Shown here: piece by piece, positions 19,068-28,215 of the stretch | Layout of the letters: each line of letters opens with the position of its first letter | Position numbering within the stretch: the first letter of the stretch is position 1 | NCBI GenBank assembly: GCA_963736425.1 | Contig: CAVTOX010000003.1 | Coordinates: 1 to 64,000, forward strand | From: Prado023 sp963736425 | GTDB taxonomy: Bacteria > Actinomycetota > Actinomycetes > S36-B12 > CAIYMF01 | Length of the DNA stretch: 64,000 nt | Reading direction: 5' to 3' | Made by a program: the position numbers and the translations under genes | Notes under the pieces: model-generated | What the model saw: only the letters and a program-made list of their open reading frames with translations | Databases searched by the model: none | What the model was told of the DNA's origin: nothing

Positions 19068-20273
19068 TCAGTTGCCGATGAGGGTCTGGAATGCCTGGTC
19101 GTACTTGACCTGCTCCGAGGAGGTCAGTGTCTTGAACACCGTCACCTTCTCCAGGTCCTTCTCGGTCGGGAAGATGAACGGGTTGTCGACCAGTGTGGGG
19201 TCGATCTTGGCCATCTCCTCCTGGGCGCCCTTGACCGGGCAGATGTACTGCACGTAGGCGGCGAGCTCGGCCGAGACGGCCGGGTCGTAGTAGTAGTCCA
19301 TGAGCCGCTCCGCGTTGTTCCGGTGCCGCGCCATGGCCGGCACCAGCATGTTGTCGGTCCACAGCGTGCCGCCGGACTCCGGGATCACGAACTTGTACGG
19401 ATCACCGAGGGCTGCCACGTCGCCGGACCAGCCGATGGCCGCGACGACGTCGCCCGTCTCCAGGGCGGCGATGTAGTCGTTGCCCGAGACCTGGCGGATC
19501 TGGCCGGCATCCATCTGCTTCTGCAGCTCGGCGATCGCCGCGTTGAAGTCGTCCTCCGTGAAGTCGGCCGGGTTGTTGCCCTGCGCGAGCATGACGACCC
19601 CGACCGAGTCCCGCATCTCCGACAGGATCGTCACGCGACCCTTGAGAGCGGGGTCCCACAGCTCGGCGATGGTGCGGATCTCGCTCTTGCCGGTCAGCTC
19701 CTTGAGCGTCTCGGTGTTGAAGCCGAGCCCGGCATACCCGGACTGCCAGGGAAGGGACTGGTCACGCTCGGGGTCGAACGGGACGTTGGCCAGCTTGTCG
19801 ATCAGGTTGCGCGCGTTCGGCACCCAGGCACGATCGAACTTCTGGGCGTAGCCCTTGCGGATCCACTGGGCGGCCATCCAGTCGGTGAGCACCACGATGT
19901 CGCGTCCGATGTCCTGGCCTGCGTCGAGCTGGGGCCGGACCTTCGCGTCGAACTCCGCGTTGTCGTTGACGTCCTCGCGGTAGTCGACCTTGATGTCGGT
20001 CTTCTCCGTGAACCGGTCGAGGGTCGGGCGGTTGCCCTCCTCGTCGACGTCCATGTATCCCACCCAGGTGGACCAGTTGAGCTTCGCATCGGTCGCCGAC
20101 TGGTCGGGCTGGGTCCTCGCGGGCACCTCCTCGGTGGCACCGCTGCTGGCTGTGCGGGGCGGCCGGGCTCCGCATGCAGCTGCGACCATCGCCGCGCCGC
20201 CGATTCCCGCTGCCTGCAGCACACGACGACGTGGCATGGGCGTGCCCGCCTTGGGGGTGGTCAGATCCGTCAT
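19068..20273 (-). CDS. potD: Polyamine-binding lipoprotein PotD
   Basis: A 401-residue extracellular solute-binding protein. The N-terminus has a twin-arginine-type signal (PRRRVLQAAGIGGAAMVAAAC) whose last residues form a lipobox with the cysteine at about residue 34, so the protein is probably exported folded and lipid-anchored outside the membrane. NWSTWVGYMD and GYAGLGFNTETLKELTGK fit the PotD/PotF family. Aromatic and acidic residues expected for polyamine binding are present, but the ligand (putrescine, spermidine, cadaverine) cannot be read. AGGA precedes the ATG closely. It follows the aldehyde dehydrogenase gene by 25 bases. Confidence 0.92.
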   Translation of the reverse strand: MTDLTTPKAGTPMPRRRVLQAAGIGGAAMVAAACGARPPRTASSGATEEVPARTQPDQSATDAKLNWSTWVGYMDVDEEGNRPTLDRFTEKTDIKVDYREDVNDNAEFDAKVRPQLDAGQDIGRDIVVLTDWMAAQWIRKGYAQKFDRAWVPNARNLIDKLANVPFDPERDQSLPWQSGYAGLGFNTETLKELTGKSEIRTIAELWDPALKGRVTILSEMRDSVGVVMLAQGNNPADFTEDDFNAAIAELQKQMDAGQIRQVSGNDYIAALETGDVVAAIGWSGDVAALGDPYKFVIPESGGTLWTDNMLVPAMARHRNNAERLMDYYYDPAVSAELAAYVQYICPVKGAQEEMAKIDPTLVDNPFIFPTEKDLEKVTVFKTLTSSEQVKYDQAFQTLIGN

Positions 20274-20298
20274 CGTTCCTGCCTCAGGTCGGGGTCGG

Positions 20299-21804
20299 TC
20301 AGCGGTCGCCGAAGATCGTCCGGTGCCAGTCCTTGCGGACCTCGCCGGTGATGTCGCAGGAGACGTGCTTGATCTGGGTGTACTCCTCCAGGGAGTAGAT
20401 GCTCATGTCCTTGCCGAACCCCGAGGCCTTGTAGCCGCCGTGCGGCATCTCGGAGACGATCGGGATGTGGTCGTTGATCCACACGCACCCGGCAGCGATC
20501 TCGCGGCTGGCGCGCTGGGCGCGGAAGGTGTTGGTGGTCCACGCTGACGCCGCCAGGCCGAACGGGACGTCGTTGGCCAGCGCGATTCCCTCGTCGTCGG
20601 TGTCGAACGGCAGCACCACCAGCACCGGGCCGAACAGCTCCTGCTGGACGATCTCGGAATCCTGCGCGGCGCCGACGACCAGGGTGGGCGGGTAGTACGA
20701 GCCGCCCGCCAGCGTGCCCTCGGGGCCCTCGGGGATCACACCGCCGCGCACGACCGTGGCACCAGCGGCTACAGCGCGCTCGACATAGCCGTGGACGGAC
20801 TCGCGCTGGCGCAGCGACACCAACGGACCCTGGTCGGTGGCGGGGTCGGTCGGGTCACCCAGCCGAACCGTGTCCATGAGAGCCGCTACCTTCTCGACGA
20901 ACGCCTCGACGTGCGGGCGCTGGACGTAGGCGCGGGTCGCGGCGGTGCAGTCCTGGCCGCTGTTGATCAGGGAACCGGCGACGGCGCCGTTGGCGGCCGC
21001 GTCAAGGTCTGCGTCATCGAACACCACGAACGGGGCCTTGCCACCGAGTTCGAGGTGAACCCGCTTGATCGTCCCGGTGGCCAGCTCCATCACTCGCTGG
21101 CCGACGGGCGTCGACCCGGTGAAGGAGACCATCGACACGTCCGGGTGGCTGATCAGGGCCTCGCCGACGCTGCGCCCGGGACCGGTCAGGACGTTGATCA
21201 CGCCGGCCGGGATGCCCGCGGCCAGCGCGTCCTCGGCCACCATCAGGGACGTCAGCGGAGTGATCTCGGCGGGCTTGAGCACGATCGTGTTCCCGGCGGC
21301 GACGGCCGGCAGGATCTTCCACATCGCCATCTGCAGCGGGTAGTTCCACGGAGCGATCGAGCCCACGACGCCGATCGGCTCGCGGCGGATCGAGGAGGTG
21401 TGCGTCCCGTCGTACTCGGCCTGAGCCATGCCGTTGAGGACCCGCGCCGCGCCGGCGAAGAACCGGACGTTGTCGATGGAGCCGGGGACGTCGAACTCGG
21501 TGGTCAGCTTGATCGGCTTGCCGGACTGCGCGGTCTCGACGCGGGCGTACTCGTCGGCGCGGGCCTCCATCCGGTCGGCGAGGGCAAGCAGCGCCGCCGA
21601 GCGCTCCCCGGGCGTGGCGCGCGACCAGCCAGGGTACGCGCGCCGGGCGGCGGCGACGGCGGCCTCGACATCGGCGACGGTGGCCTCGCCCAGCGTGGCG
21701 ACGACCGAACCGTCCGCGGGGTTGGTGACGTCGACATTCCCGCCGCTGCCCGCCTCATGGCGACCATCGATGAACTGGCCGAGAAGTGCCACGCCGTCCT
21801 CCAT
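20299..21804 (-). CDS. Aminobutyraldehyde dehydrogenase-like aldehyde dehydrogenase, first gene of pot operon
   Basis: A 501-residue aldehyde dehydrogenase. It shows APWNYPLQMAMWKI, FTGSTPVGQRV, HLELGGKAPFVVFDDADLD, GQDCTAATRAYV with the catalytic cysteine, and QQELFGPVL. The closest family by motif is gamma-aminobutyraldehyde dehydrogenase (PatD/PuuC type), which turns 4-aminobutanal (1-pyrroline) into GABA. The ATG at 21802-21804 marks where homology begins; an in-frame extension to 21903 is not family-like. Being the first gene of the polyamine-import operon supports an omega-aminoaldehyde substrate. It resembles the 24675 dehydrogenase in motifs, suggesting paralogues for C4 and C3/C5 aminoaldehydes. 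Confidence 0.85.
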   Translation of the reverse strand: MEDGVALLGQFIDGRHEAGSGGNVDVTNPADGSVVATLGEATVADVEAAVAAARRAYPGWSRATPGERSAALLALADRMEARADEYARVETAQSGKPIKLTTEFDVPGSIDNVRFFAGAARVLNGMAQAEYDGTHTSSIRREPIGVVGSIAPWNYPLQMAMWKILPAVAAGNTIVLKPAEITPLTSLMVAEDALAAGIPAGVINVLTGPGRSVGEALISHPDVSMVSFTGSTPVGQRVMELATGTIKRVHLELGGKAPFVVFDDADLDAAANGAVAGSLINSGQDCTAATRAYVQRPHVEAFVEKVAALMDTVRLGDPTDPATDQGPLVSLRQRESVHGYVERAVAAGATVVRGGVIPEGPEGTLAGGSYYPPTLVVGAAQDSEIVQQELFGPVLVVLPFDTDDEGIALANDVPFGLAASAWTTNTFRAQRASREIAAGCVWINDHIPIVSEMPHGGYKASGFGKDMSIYSLEEYTQIKHVSCDITGEVRKDWHRTIFGDR

Positions 21805-21867
21805 TGATCCGCGCATCACCCATGGGGCTGCACATCTACGGTATTCGTGAAGCTCGCCCGATCCGGC

Positions 21868-21973
21868 CGACGATATTCGTCGTGGATCATGCGGTGGGCG
21901 CACGGTATCGGAAGGCGGGCCGGGTCACAAACCCACGCGCCCGACGCCCCCGAGCTGTTACCCCACGTTAACA
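21868..21973. promoter_or_regulatory. Two operator-like inverted repeats upstream of the ALDH-pot operon
   Basis: CGACGATATTCGTCG (21868-21882) is a perfect 6-bp inverted repeat around TAT, 64 bases before the dehydrogenase start. A second element, TGTTA-n8-TAACA, spans 21956-21973. Both lie in the 236-base gap between ldhA-like and dehydrogenase genes, where the operon promoter is expected. The cognate regulator is not known. Confidence 0.45.
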
Positions 21974-22040
21974 ACCACGCACTCACACATGCCGTAGGGC
22001 GGCGGGTTGCCCCACCGCCCTGCGCACAGGCGTTCCCCGA

Positions 22041-23048
22041 CTACACCGAGACGATCCGCGCCTCCTCGGGCGACTCACCCCTGCCGAAGGCCACGATGTT
22101 CTCGGTGGTGACCCGGGCGATCTCGTCGAGTGCCTCCTTGGTGAGGAAGGCCTGGTGCGCGGTGACGATCACGTTGGGGAAGGTCATCAACCGGGCCAGG
22201 ACGTCATCGGCCATCACCTCGCCGGACAGGTCCTCGAAGAACTTGCCCTCCTCCTCCTCGTAGACGTCCAGGCCGACGCCGCCGACCTGGCCGGTCTTCA
22301 GCGCCTCGATGAGGGCCACGGTGTCCACCAGCGCTCCGCGACTGACGTTGATCAGGATCACCCCCGGCTTGAGTGCGGCGAGGACGAGGTCGTTGATGAT
22401 GTGGTAGGTCTCGGGGAACAGCGGCACGTGCAGCGAGACGATGTCGGCCTCCTTGCCGATCTCGCTGAGCGTGACGTACTCCAGGCCGTGCTCCTGCGCC
22501 CACTTCGGGTCCGGGTACGGGTCCCACATGATCACGCGCATCCCGAAGCCCTTGAAGATCTGGCCGGTGATCTTGCCGATCTTGCCCGTCCCGATCAGCC
22601 CGACAGTCTTGCCGTGCATGTCGAACCCGACCAAGCCGTCGAGGGTGAAGTTCATGTCCCGCACGCGCCGGTTGGCCTGCGGGATGTGGCGGTTCAGCGC
22701 GAGCGCGAGGGTCACGGCGTGCTCGGCCACGGCGTACGGGGAGTAGGCCGGCACCCGCGCCACGAGGAGCCCGTGGTCCGCCGCAGCCTGCAGGTCGACC
22801 CCGTTGAAGCCCGCGCAGCGCAGGGCGATCATCTTCACGCCCTTGGCCGCCAGCACCTCGATGACCTCGCGGGTCACCTTGTCGTTGACGAAGACGCACA
22901 CGACATCCACGTCGTCGCCCACGGTCTCCACCGTCTCCGGGTTGAGCCGGTACTCGCGGAACTTCGGCGTGAACCCGGCGGCGATCAGGGTCTCGCCGAG
23001 GTGGTCGCGGTCGTACTTCTTGGTGTCGAACAGGGTGATGTTGGTCAT
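22041..23048 (-). CDS. D-lactate dehydrogenase-like 2-hydroxyacid dehydrogenase
   Basis: A 335-residue NAD-dependent enzyme. It shows the substrate arginine in RCAGFNGVD, the dinucleotide site GLIGTGKIGKITGQIF, the INVSRGALVDT motif before the conserved glutamate, and the catalytic histidine in VTAHQAFLT. Members of this clade reduce pyruvate to D-lactate (LdhA type) or act on related 2-oxoacids. The ATG at 23046-23048 begins the family-like sequence; the open frame upstream overlaps the divergent oxidase promoter region. The ribosome site is weak. It is not obviously part of the polyamine operon, being separated by 236 bases. Confidence 0.87.
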   Translation of the reverse strand: MTNITLFDTKKYDRDHLGETLIAAGFTPKFREYRLNPETVETVGDDVDVVCVFVNDKVTREVIEVLAAKGVKMIALRCAGFNGVDLQAAADHGLLVARVPAYSPYAVAEHAVTLALALNRHIPQANRRVRDMNFTLDGLVGFDMHGKTVGLIGTGKIGKITGQIFKGFGMRVIMWDPYPDPKWAQEHGLEYVTLSEIGKEADIVSLHVPLFPETYHIINDLVLAALKPGVILINVSRGALVDTVALIEALKTGQVGGVGLDVYEEEEGKFFEDLSGEVMADDVLARLMTFPNVIVTAHQAFLTKEALDEIARVTTENIVAFGRGESPEEARIVSV

Positions 23049-23139
23049 GGCGTGAACGCTACTGGGGGGGCGTGGGCTTTGCCATCCCAGCAGTGGCCCG
23101 GGCGGCACTCGTGACCCGGCGATGTGGCAGGGTGCCGAT

Positions 23140-24648
23140 ATGGCCGGATCCCGACGTCCCCCTCGCACTCTGAGGGTGTGGATCCCCGCCGTGGCCCTGG
23201 CCACCGTGTCAGCCCTCAGCGGGCTGGCCGCCTGCGCCAACCCGGCATCATCACCGGTGACCGAGGCCCCCGTGACCCGGGAGCTGGCCATCCCGCCGCT
23301 GGAGGAGGGCACGGTCTCCGGCGGTCAACGCAGCTACGCCCTCGATGTCCGGGCGGCGACGACCGACTTCGGGGTCGGCGGGCCCACCGAGACCTACGGC
23401 GTGAACCAGTCGTACCTGGGCCCAACCCTGCGGATGACCACCGGCGACGAGGTCCGCATGGATGTCCACAACGGGTTGGACACCGTCACCACGCTCCACT
23501 GGCACGGCATGCACGTCCCGGCGAAGATGGACGGCGGCCCGCACCAGCTCCTCGACCCCGGGGAGAGCTGGTCGCCGCACTGGCAGGTGCGCCAACCGGC
23601 CGCGACCCTCTGGTACCACGCGCACCCGCACGGCCAGACCGCCGACCAGGTGTACAAGGGAGTCGCGGGGATGATCCTCGTCGAGGACCCAACCGGCGGG
23701 CCGGACCTGCCCGACGAGTACGGCGTCGACGACATCCCAGTGATCGTCCAGGACAAGTCCTTCGACTCCGACGGGCAGCTCGTGTTCAACCAGCGCGGGC
23801 CGAGCTCGACCGGCTTCCTGGGTGACACAGTCATGGTCAATGGCACGATCGGCGCCTACCTCGACGTGCCCACCACCCATGTGCGGCTGCGGCTGCTCAA
23901 CGCGTCCACCGCGCGCATCTACAAGTTCGGGTTCGCCGACGACCGCCGGTTCGACGTGGTCGGCACCGACGGGGGCCTGCTCACCGCTCCGGTCCCGCTC
24001 GACCGGATCCAGCTCTCCCCCGGCGAGCGCGCGGAGATCGTGGTGGCGATGGCTCCCGGCGAGACTGTCGAGCTGCGCAACTTCTCCCCCGACTTCGGCG
24101 GCCGGGTGGCGGGCAACTCCCGGTTCGGCACCGGCGACTACCGGGTGCTGGAGTTGCGCGCCGCCGCGACGCTGCGCGACTCACCCGCGGCGCCGACGAC
24201 CCTGGCGCAGTTCTCCCGGATCCCGGAGTCCTCGGCCGATGACACGCGCACGTTCACGATCAACGCCCAGATCATCAACCGCCGCCCAGTGGACATGGGC
24301 CGCATCGACGAGGTCGTGCCGCTGGACGCCACGGAGGTCTGGGTCCTGCGCAACCGCGACCCCCAGCCCCACAACTTCCACGTCCACACCGTGCAGTTCC
24401 AGGTCCTGGACATCGACGGCGCGGCCCCGCCACCGCAATTGGCGGGATGGAAGGACACCGTCTACCTGCCACCCGGCTCCGAGGTGCGGATCATCGCGTC
24501 GTTCACCGACTATGCCGACCCGATGTGGCCCTACATGTACCACTGCCACCTGCTGTACCACGAGGACTCCGGGCTGATGGGCCAGTTCGTGGTCGTCGCC
24601 CCCGGCCAGACGCCAGTGCCCCCGCCCGACCCCTACCCGCAGCACTGA
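23140..24648 (+). CDS. Multicopper oxidase lipoprotein (CueO/SufI family)
   Basis: About 502 residues. The signal peptide ends in a lipobox (LSGLAAC, cysteine near residue 32), placing it on the outer face of the membrane. All four copper motifs are present: HWHGMH, HAHPHG, HNFHVH and HCHLLYHEDSGLM, the last supplying the cysteine, histidine and methionine of the type-1 site. It should oxidise Cu(I), phenolics or metal ions with O2. The start is the ATG at 23140 (GGCAGGG upstream); an ATG at 23122 would add six residues. It is plus-strand among minus-strand amine genes, so its link to them is unclear. Confidence 0.9.
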   Translation: MAGSRRPPRTLRVWIPAVALATVSALSGLAACANPASSPVTEAPVTRELAIPPLEEGTVSGGQRSYALDVRAATTDFGVGGPTETYGVNQSYLGPTLRMTTGDEVRMDVHNGLDTVTTLHWHGMHVPAKMDGGPHQLLDPGESWSPHWQVRQPAATLWYHAHPHGQTADQVYKGVAGMILVEDPTGGPDLPDEYGVDDIPVIVQDKSFDSDGQLVFNQRGPSSTGFLGDTVMVNGTIGAYLDVPTTHVRLRLLNASTARIYKFGFADDRRFDVVGTDGGLLTAPVPLDRIQLSPGERAEIVVAMAPGETVELRNFSPDFGGRVAGNSRFGTGDYRVLELRAAATLRDSPAAPTTLAQFSRIPESSADDTRTFTINAQIINRRPVDMGRIDEVVPLDATEVWVLRNRDPQPHNFHVHTVQFQVLDIDGAAPPPQLAGWKDTVYLPPGSEVRIIASFTDYADPMWPYMYHCHLLYHEDSGLMGQFVVVAPGQTPVPPPDPYPQH

Positions 24649-24674
24649 CGGCGGGCCGCCGATCCGGCGCGCGC

Positions 24675-26117
24675 TCAGCCCTCGTCGAGGCTGATCATCA
24701 CGTGCTTGATCCGGGTGTAGTCCTCGAATCCGTACATCGAGAGGTCCTTGCCGTAACCGGAGTGCTTGAAGCCACCGTGTGGCATCTCGGCCACCAGCGG
24801 GATGTGGGTGTTGATCCACACGGCACCGAAGTCCAGGTGCTTGGCCATGCGCATGCCGCGGGCGAGGTCCTTGGTCCACACAGAGGAGGCCAGGCCGAAG
24901 GGCACGCCGTTGGCCCAGCCCAGCGCCTGCGCCTCATCGGCGAAGCGCTGCACCGTCATGACGGGTCCGAAGATCTCGTTCTGGACCATCTCGTCGTCCT
25001 GGCGCAGCCCGGAGACGACGGTCGGCTCGATGAAGAATCCGCGGTCGCCCTGCCGGACCCCCCCGGCCACGATCTCGGCGTGCTCCGGCGTGCGCGCGAG
25101 GAACCCGAGGACCTGCTCCATCTGGCGCTCGTTGTTCATCGGCGGCACGAGGGCGTCCTCGTCGGTCGGCCCGCCGGCGAAGGTCGTCGCGGTGTTGCGC
25201 GCCTGCTCGGCCAGCGCCGCCACGAACTCGTCGTGGATCGCATCGGCGACCAGCACCCGGGTGGCCGCGGTGCAGTCCTGCCCGGCGTTGAAGTATCCGG
25301 CCACGGCCAACCACTCGGCCGCCGCAGCGATGTCCGCGTCCTCGAAGACCACCACCGGGGCCTTGCCGCCGAGCTCGAGGTGCACCCGCTTGACGTCCAG
25401 CGCAGCCGTGCCGGCCACCGCCATCCCGGCGCGGACCGACCCGGTGATCGAGACCATGTCGGGGCGGCTGTTCTCCACGAGCGCCTGGCCGGTGGTCCGA
25501 TCACCGGTCACGACGTTCAGGACACCGGCGGGCAGGACGTCGGCGAACATCTCGGCCATCCGCGCCGTGCTCACCGGCGTGGTGTCCGACGGCTTGAGGA
25601 CCACCGTGTTTCCGGCGGCGATCGCCGGGGCGAACTTCCAGACCGCCATCATCATCGGGTAGTTCCACGGGGTCACCTGGCCGATGACACCCACTGGCTC
25701 ACGCCGGATGATCGAGGTGAAGCCCTTCATGTACTCGCCACTGGCCCGACCCTCGAGGATCCGGGCGGCGCCGGCGAAGAAGCGGATCTGGTCGACCATC
25801 GGCGGGATCTCCTCGGAGGCGGTCACCGCGATCGCCTTGCCGGTGTTCTCACTCTCCAGGGCGATGAGCTCCTCAGCGTTCGCCTCGACGATGTCGGCGA
25901 TCTTCAACAGGGCGGCCTGCCGCTCCGACGGGGTCGTCTGGCTCCAGGACTCGAACGCGTCCGAGGCAGCCCGGTAGGCACGGTCCACGTCCTCGGCGTT
26001 GGACACCACTGCCTGGGCGAAGACCTCGCCGGTGGTCGGGTTGACCAGGTCGCTGGTCTGGCCCGAGACGGAGTCGACGGACTCACCGTTGACGAAGTTG
26101 CGGATGGTGCGGCTCAC
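24675..26117 (-). CDS. Gamma-aminobutyraldehyde dehydrogenase-like enzyme
   Basis: A 480-residue aldehyde dehydrogenase with TPWNYPMMMAVWK, ITGSVRAGMAVA, HLELGGKAPVVVFEDADI, GQDCTAATRVLV (catalytic cysteine) and QNEIFGPVM. It starts with a GTG at 26115-26117 preceded by AAGGAGATCC, an excellent ribosome site. It is divergent from the Lrp-type regulator that begins at 26332, with symmetric sequence between them. This suggests that the regulator controls both this gene and its own aminotransferase operon. The reaction is probably oxidation of an omega-aminoaldehyde from putrescine or cadaverine to the amino acid. Confidence 0.87.
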   Translation of the reverse strand: MSRTIRNFVNGESVDSVSGQTSDLVNPTTGEVFAQAVVSNAEDVDRAYRAASDAFESWSQTTPSERQAALLKIADIVEANAEELIALESENTGKAIAVTASEEIPPMVDQIRFFAGAARILEGRASGEYMKGFTSIIRREPVGVIGQVTPWNYPMMMAVWKFAPAIAAGNTVVLKPSDTTPVSTARMAEMFADVLPAGVLNVVTGDRTTGQALVENSRPDMVSITGSVRAGMAVAGTAALDVKRVHLELGGKAPVVVFEDADIAAAAEWLAVAGYFNAGQDCTAATRVLVADAIHDEFVAALAEQARNTATTFAGGPTDEDALVPPMNNERQMEQVLGFLARTPEHAEIVAGGVRQGDRGFFIEPTVVSGLRQDDEMVQNEIFGPVMTVQRFADEAQALGWANGVPFGLASSVWTKDLARGMRMAKHLDFGAVWINTHIPLVAEMPHGGFKHSGYGKDLSMYGFEDYTRIKHVMISLDEG

Positions 26118-26270
26118 TGGATCTCCTTCGGTCGACAGCCCACGTGACGGGCAGGATCGGCACGGCGGCGGGCGCGGCGCAGATGCGGCGCCAGCCTAGC
26201 CCAGCGACTCAGATCGCGACAGCCCCGCGACAGCACTATTCGTGGCCAAGTTGCGTTGATCGTGCGTTTT

Positions 26271-26327
26271 CCGCAGAATTCGGGCCGCACAGCGACCGTA
26301 TCGCTTGCTAGTTGCGGCGTTCTGCGG
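26271..26327. promoter_or_regulatory. Inverted repeat between ALDH and Lrp genes (possible regulator site)
   Basis: CCGCAGAA (26271-26278) and TTCTGCGG (26320-26327) are exact inverted copies 41 bases apart, just before the Lrp start. Widely spaced half-sites that wrap DNA are usual for Lrp/AsnC proteins. Function is inferred from position and symmetry only. Confidence 0.45.
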
Positions 26328-26331
26328 TTCG

Positions 26332-26814
26332 ATGGCCACCATGCTCCAGTCACCACGCCCCCGTCCGGCGCCCCTCGATGACACAGCCAAGGCCATCGTC
26401 GAACAGCTCCAGCAGGACGGTCGGCGCGCCTACGCCACCATCGGTCGCGCCGTCGGGCTCTCCGAGGCCGCAGTCCGCCAGCGGGTGGCCCGACTCGTCG
26501 AGTCCGGCGTCATCCAGATCGTGGCCGTGACGGATCCGATGCAGGTCGGCTTCCCGCGCGCTGCGATGCTCGGCATCGGAGTCGACGGCGACATCAACGA
26601 GGTCGCCGACCGCCTGGCCGAGCTCGAGGAGGTCGACTACCTCGTGATCACCGCGGGCGGGTTCGACATCCTGGCCGAGGTGGTCTGCGAGGACGACGAG
26701 CACCTTCTCGAGATCATGAACAGCAAGATCCGAGCCGTCCCGGGCGTCCGGAGCACGCAGACATTCGTCTACTTGAAGCTGCGCAAGCAGATCTATACAT
26801 GGGGTACCAGATGA
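26332..26814 (+). CDS. Lrp/AsnC-family transcriptional regulator
   Basis: A 160-residue regulator. The N-terminal helix-turn-helix reads YATIGRAVGLSEAAVRQRVARLVESGVI. The C-terminal RAM (ligand-binding) domain has VDYLVITAGGFDILAEVVCEDDEHL. I take the ATG at 26332; another in-frame ATG at 26341 and a TTG at 26305 are alternatives. Its stop overlaps the ATG of the downstream aminotransferase (ATGA at 26811-26814), so the two are translationally coupled. Likely effector: an amino acid or diamine handled by the operon. It is divergent from an aminobutyraldehyde-type dehydrogenase. Confidence 0.88.
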   Translation: MATMLQSPRPRPAPLDDTAKAIVEQLQQDGRRAYATIGRAVGLSEAAVRQRVARLVESGVIQIVAVTDPMQVGFPRAAMLGIGVDGDINEVADRLAELEEVDYLVITAGGFDILAEVVCEDDEHLLEIMNSKIRAVPGVRSTQTFVYLKLRKQIYTWGTR

Positions 26815-28212
26815 CCATCAGCGACCTGTCCTTCTCCGAATCCGGCGACGACGCCCTGGCCGAGCGGGCCCGCGACCGGTTGTGGATGCACTTCACCCGG
26901 CACTCGGTCTACGAGGACGGCGCCGGGCACGTGCCGATCATCGTGCGCGGCGAGGGTGCCCGGATCTTCGACGACCAGGGCAAGTCCTACCTCGACGGAC
27001 TGGCCGGGTTGTTCACCGTGCAGGTCGGCCATGGGCGCAAGGAGATCGCCGAGGCGATGGCCAGGCAGGCCGAGACGCTCGCGTTCTTCCCGCTGTGGTC
27101 CTACGCCCACCCCACGGCCATCGAGCTGGCCGACCGTCTCGGCCGGTCTCGCGCCCACGGACATCAACCGCACCTTCTTCACCAGCGGCGGCGGCGAGGC
27201 GGTGGAGTCGGCCTGGAAGCTGGCCAAGCAGTACTACAAGCTCACCGGTCGGCCCACCAAGCACAAGGTGATCAGCCGCAACGTGGCCTATCACGGCACC
27301 CCGCAGGGCGCCCTGTCGATCACGGGCATCCCGGACGCGAAGACGCCGTTCGAGCCCTGGTCCCGGGCGGGATCAAGGTGCCCAACACCAACTTCTACCG
27401 CGCCCAGCACCACGCCGACGACATCGAGGCCTACGGCCGCTGGGCCGCCGACCGGATCGCCGAGGCGATCGAGTTCGAGGGCGCTGAGAGCGTGGCGGCC
27501 GTGTTCCTCGAGCCGGTGCAGAACTCCGGCGGCTGCTTCCCGCCGCCTCCCGGGTACTTCGAGCGCGTGCGCGAGATCTGCGACGAGTACGACGTGCTGT
27601 TCGTCGCCGACGAGACCATCTGCGCGATGGGCCGGATCGGCGACTACTTCGCCGATGAACCGCTTCGGGGTGCAGCCCGACATCATCACCTTCGCCAAGG
27701 GGCTGACCTCCGGGTACTCCCCGATGGGCGCGATGATGGTCCACGACCGCCTGTTCGAGCCCTTCCGGCACGGAACGACGACGTTCCTGCACGGCTACAC
27801 CTGGGGCGGGCACCCGGTGTCGGCCGCAGCGGCCCTGGCCAACCTCGACATCTTCGAGCGCGAGGGCCTCAACGCCCACGTGCAGGCCAACGAGGGCGCC
27901 TTCCGGGCCACCCTGGAGAAGCTGCTCGACCTGCCGATCGTCGGTGACGTGCGCGGCGCCGGCTACTTCTACGGCATCGAGTTGGTGAAGGACAAGGCCA
28001 CCAAGGAGACGTTCAACGACGCGGAGTCCGAGCGGCTCCTGCGCGGTTTCCTGTCCAAGGCCCTCTTCGACGCCGGCCTGTACTGCCGTGCTGACGACCG
28101 CGGCGACCCGGTCATCCAGCTGGCACCGCCGCTGATCGTCGGCCAGCCGGAGTTCGACGAGATCGAGGCGATCCTGCGCGACGTGCTCACCCGCGGCATG
28201 GACCTGCTGTAG
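26811..28212 (+). CDS. Class-III aminotransferase, putrescine/diamine-pyruvate type, interrupted by three frameshifts
   Basis: The three reading frames together give a complete 466-residue PLP enzyme. Features in order: LDGLAGLFTVQVGHGRKEI, TFFTSGGGEAVESAWK, AYHGTPQGALS, LFVADETICAMGR, and ITFAKGLTSGYSPMG with the Schiff-base lysine, then GDVRGAGYFYGIELVKDK. This pattern matches SpuC-type putrescine/cadaverine:pyruvate transaminases. Breaks occur at about 27143 (one extra base), 27355-27357 (one C missing from a C-run) and 27654 (one extra base). Corrected length is a multiple of three and contains no stop. Its ATG overlaps the Lrp stop. Three bases separate it from the next gene. I infer sequence errors, not decay. 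Confidence 0.8.
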
Positions 28213-28215
28213 GCC

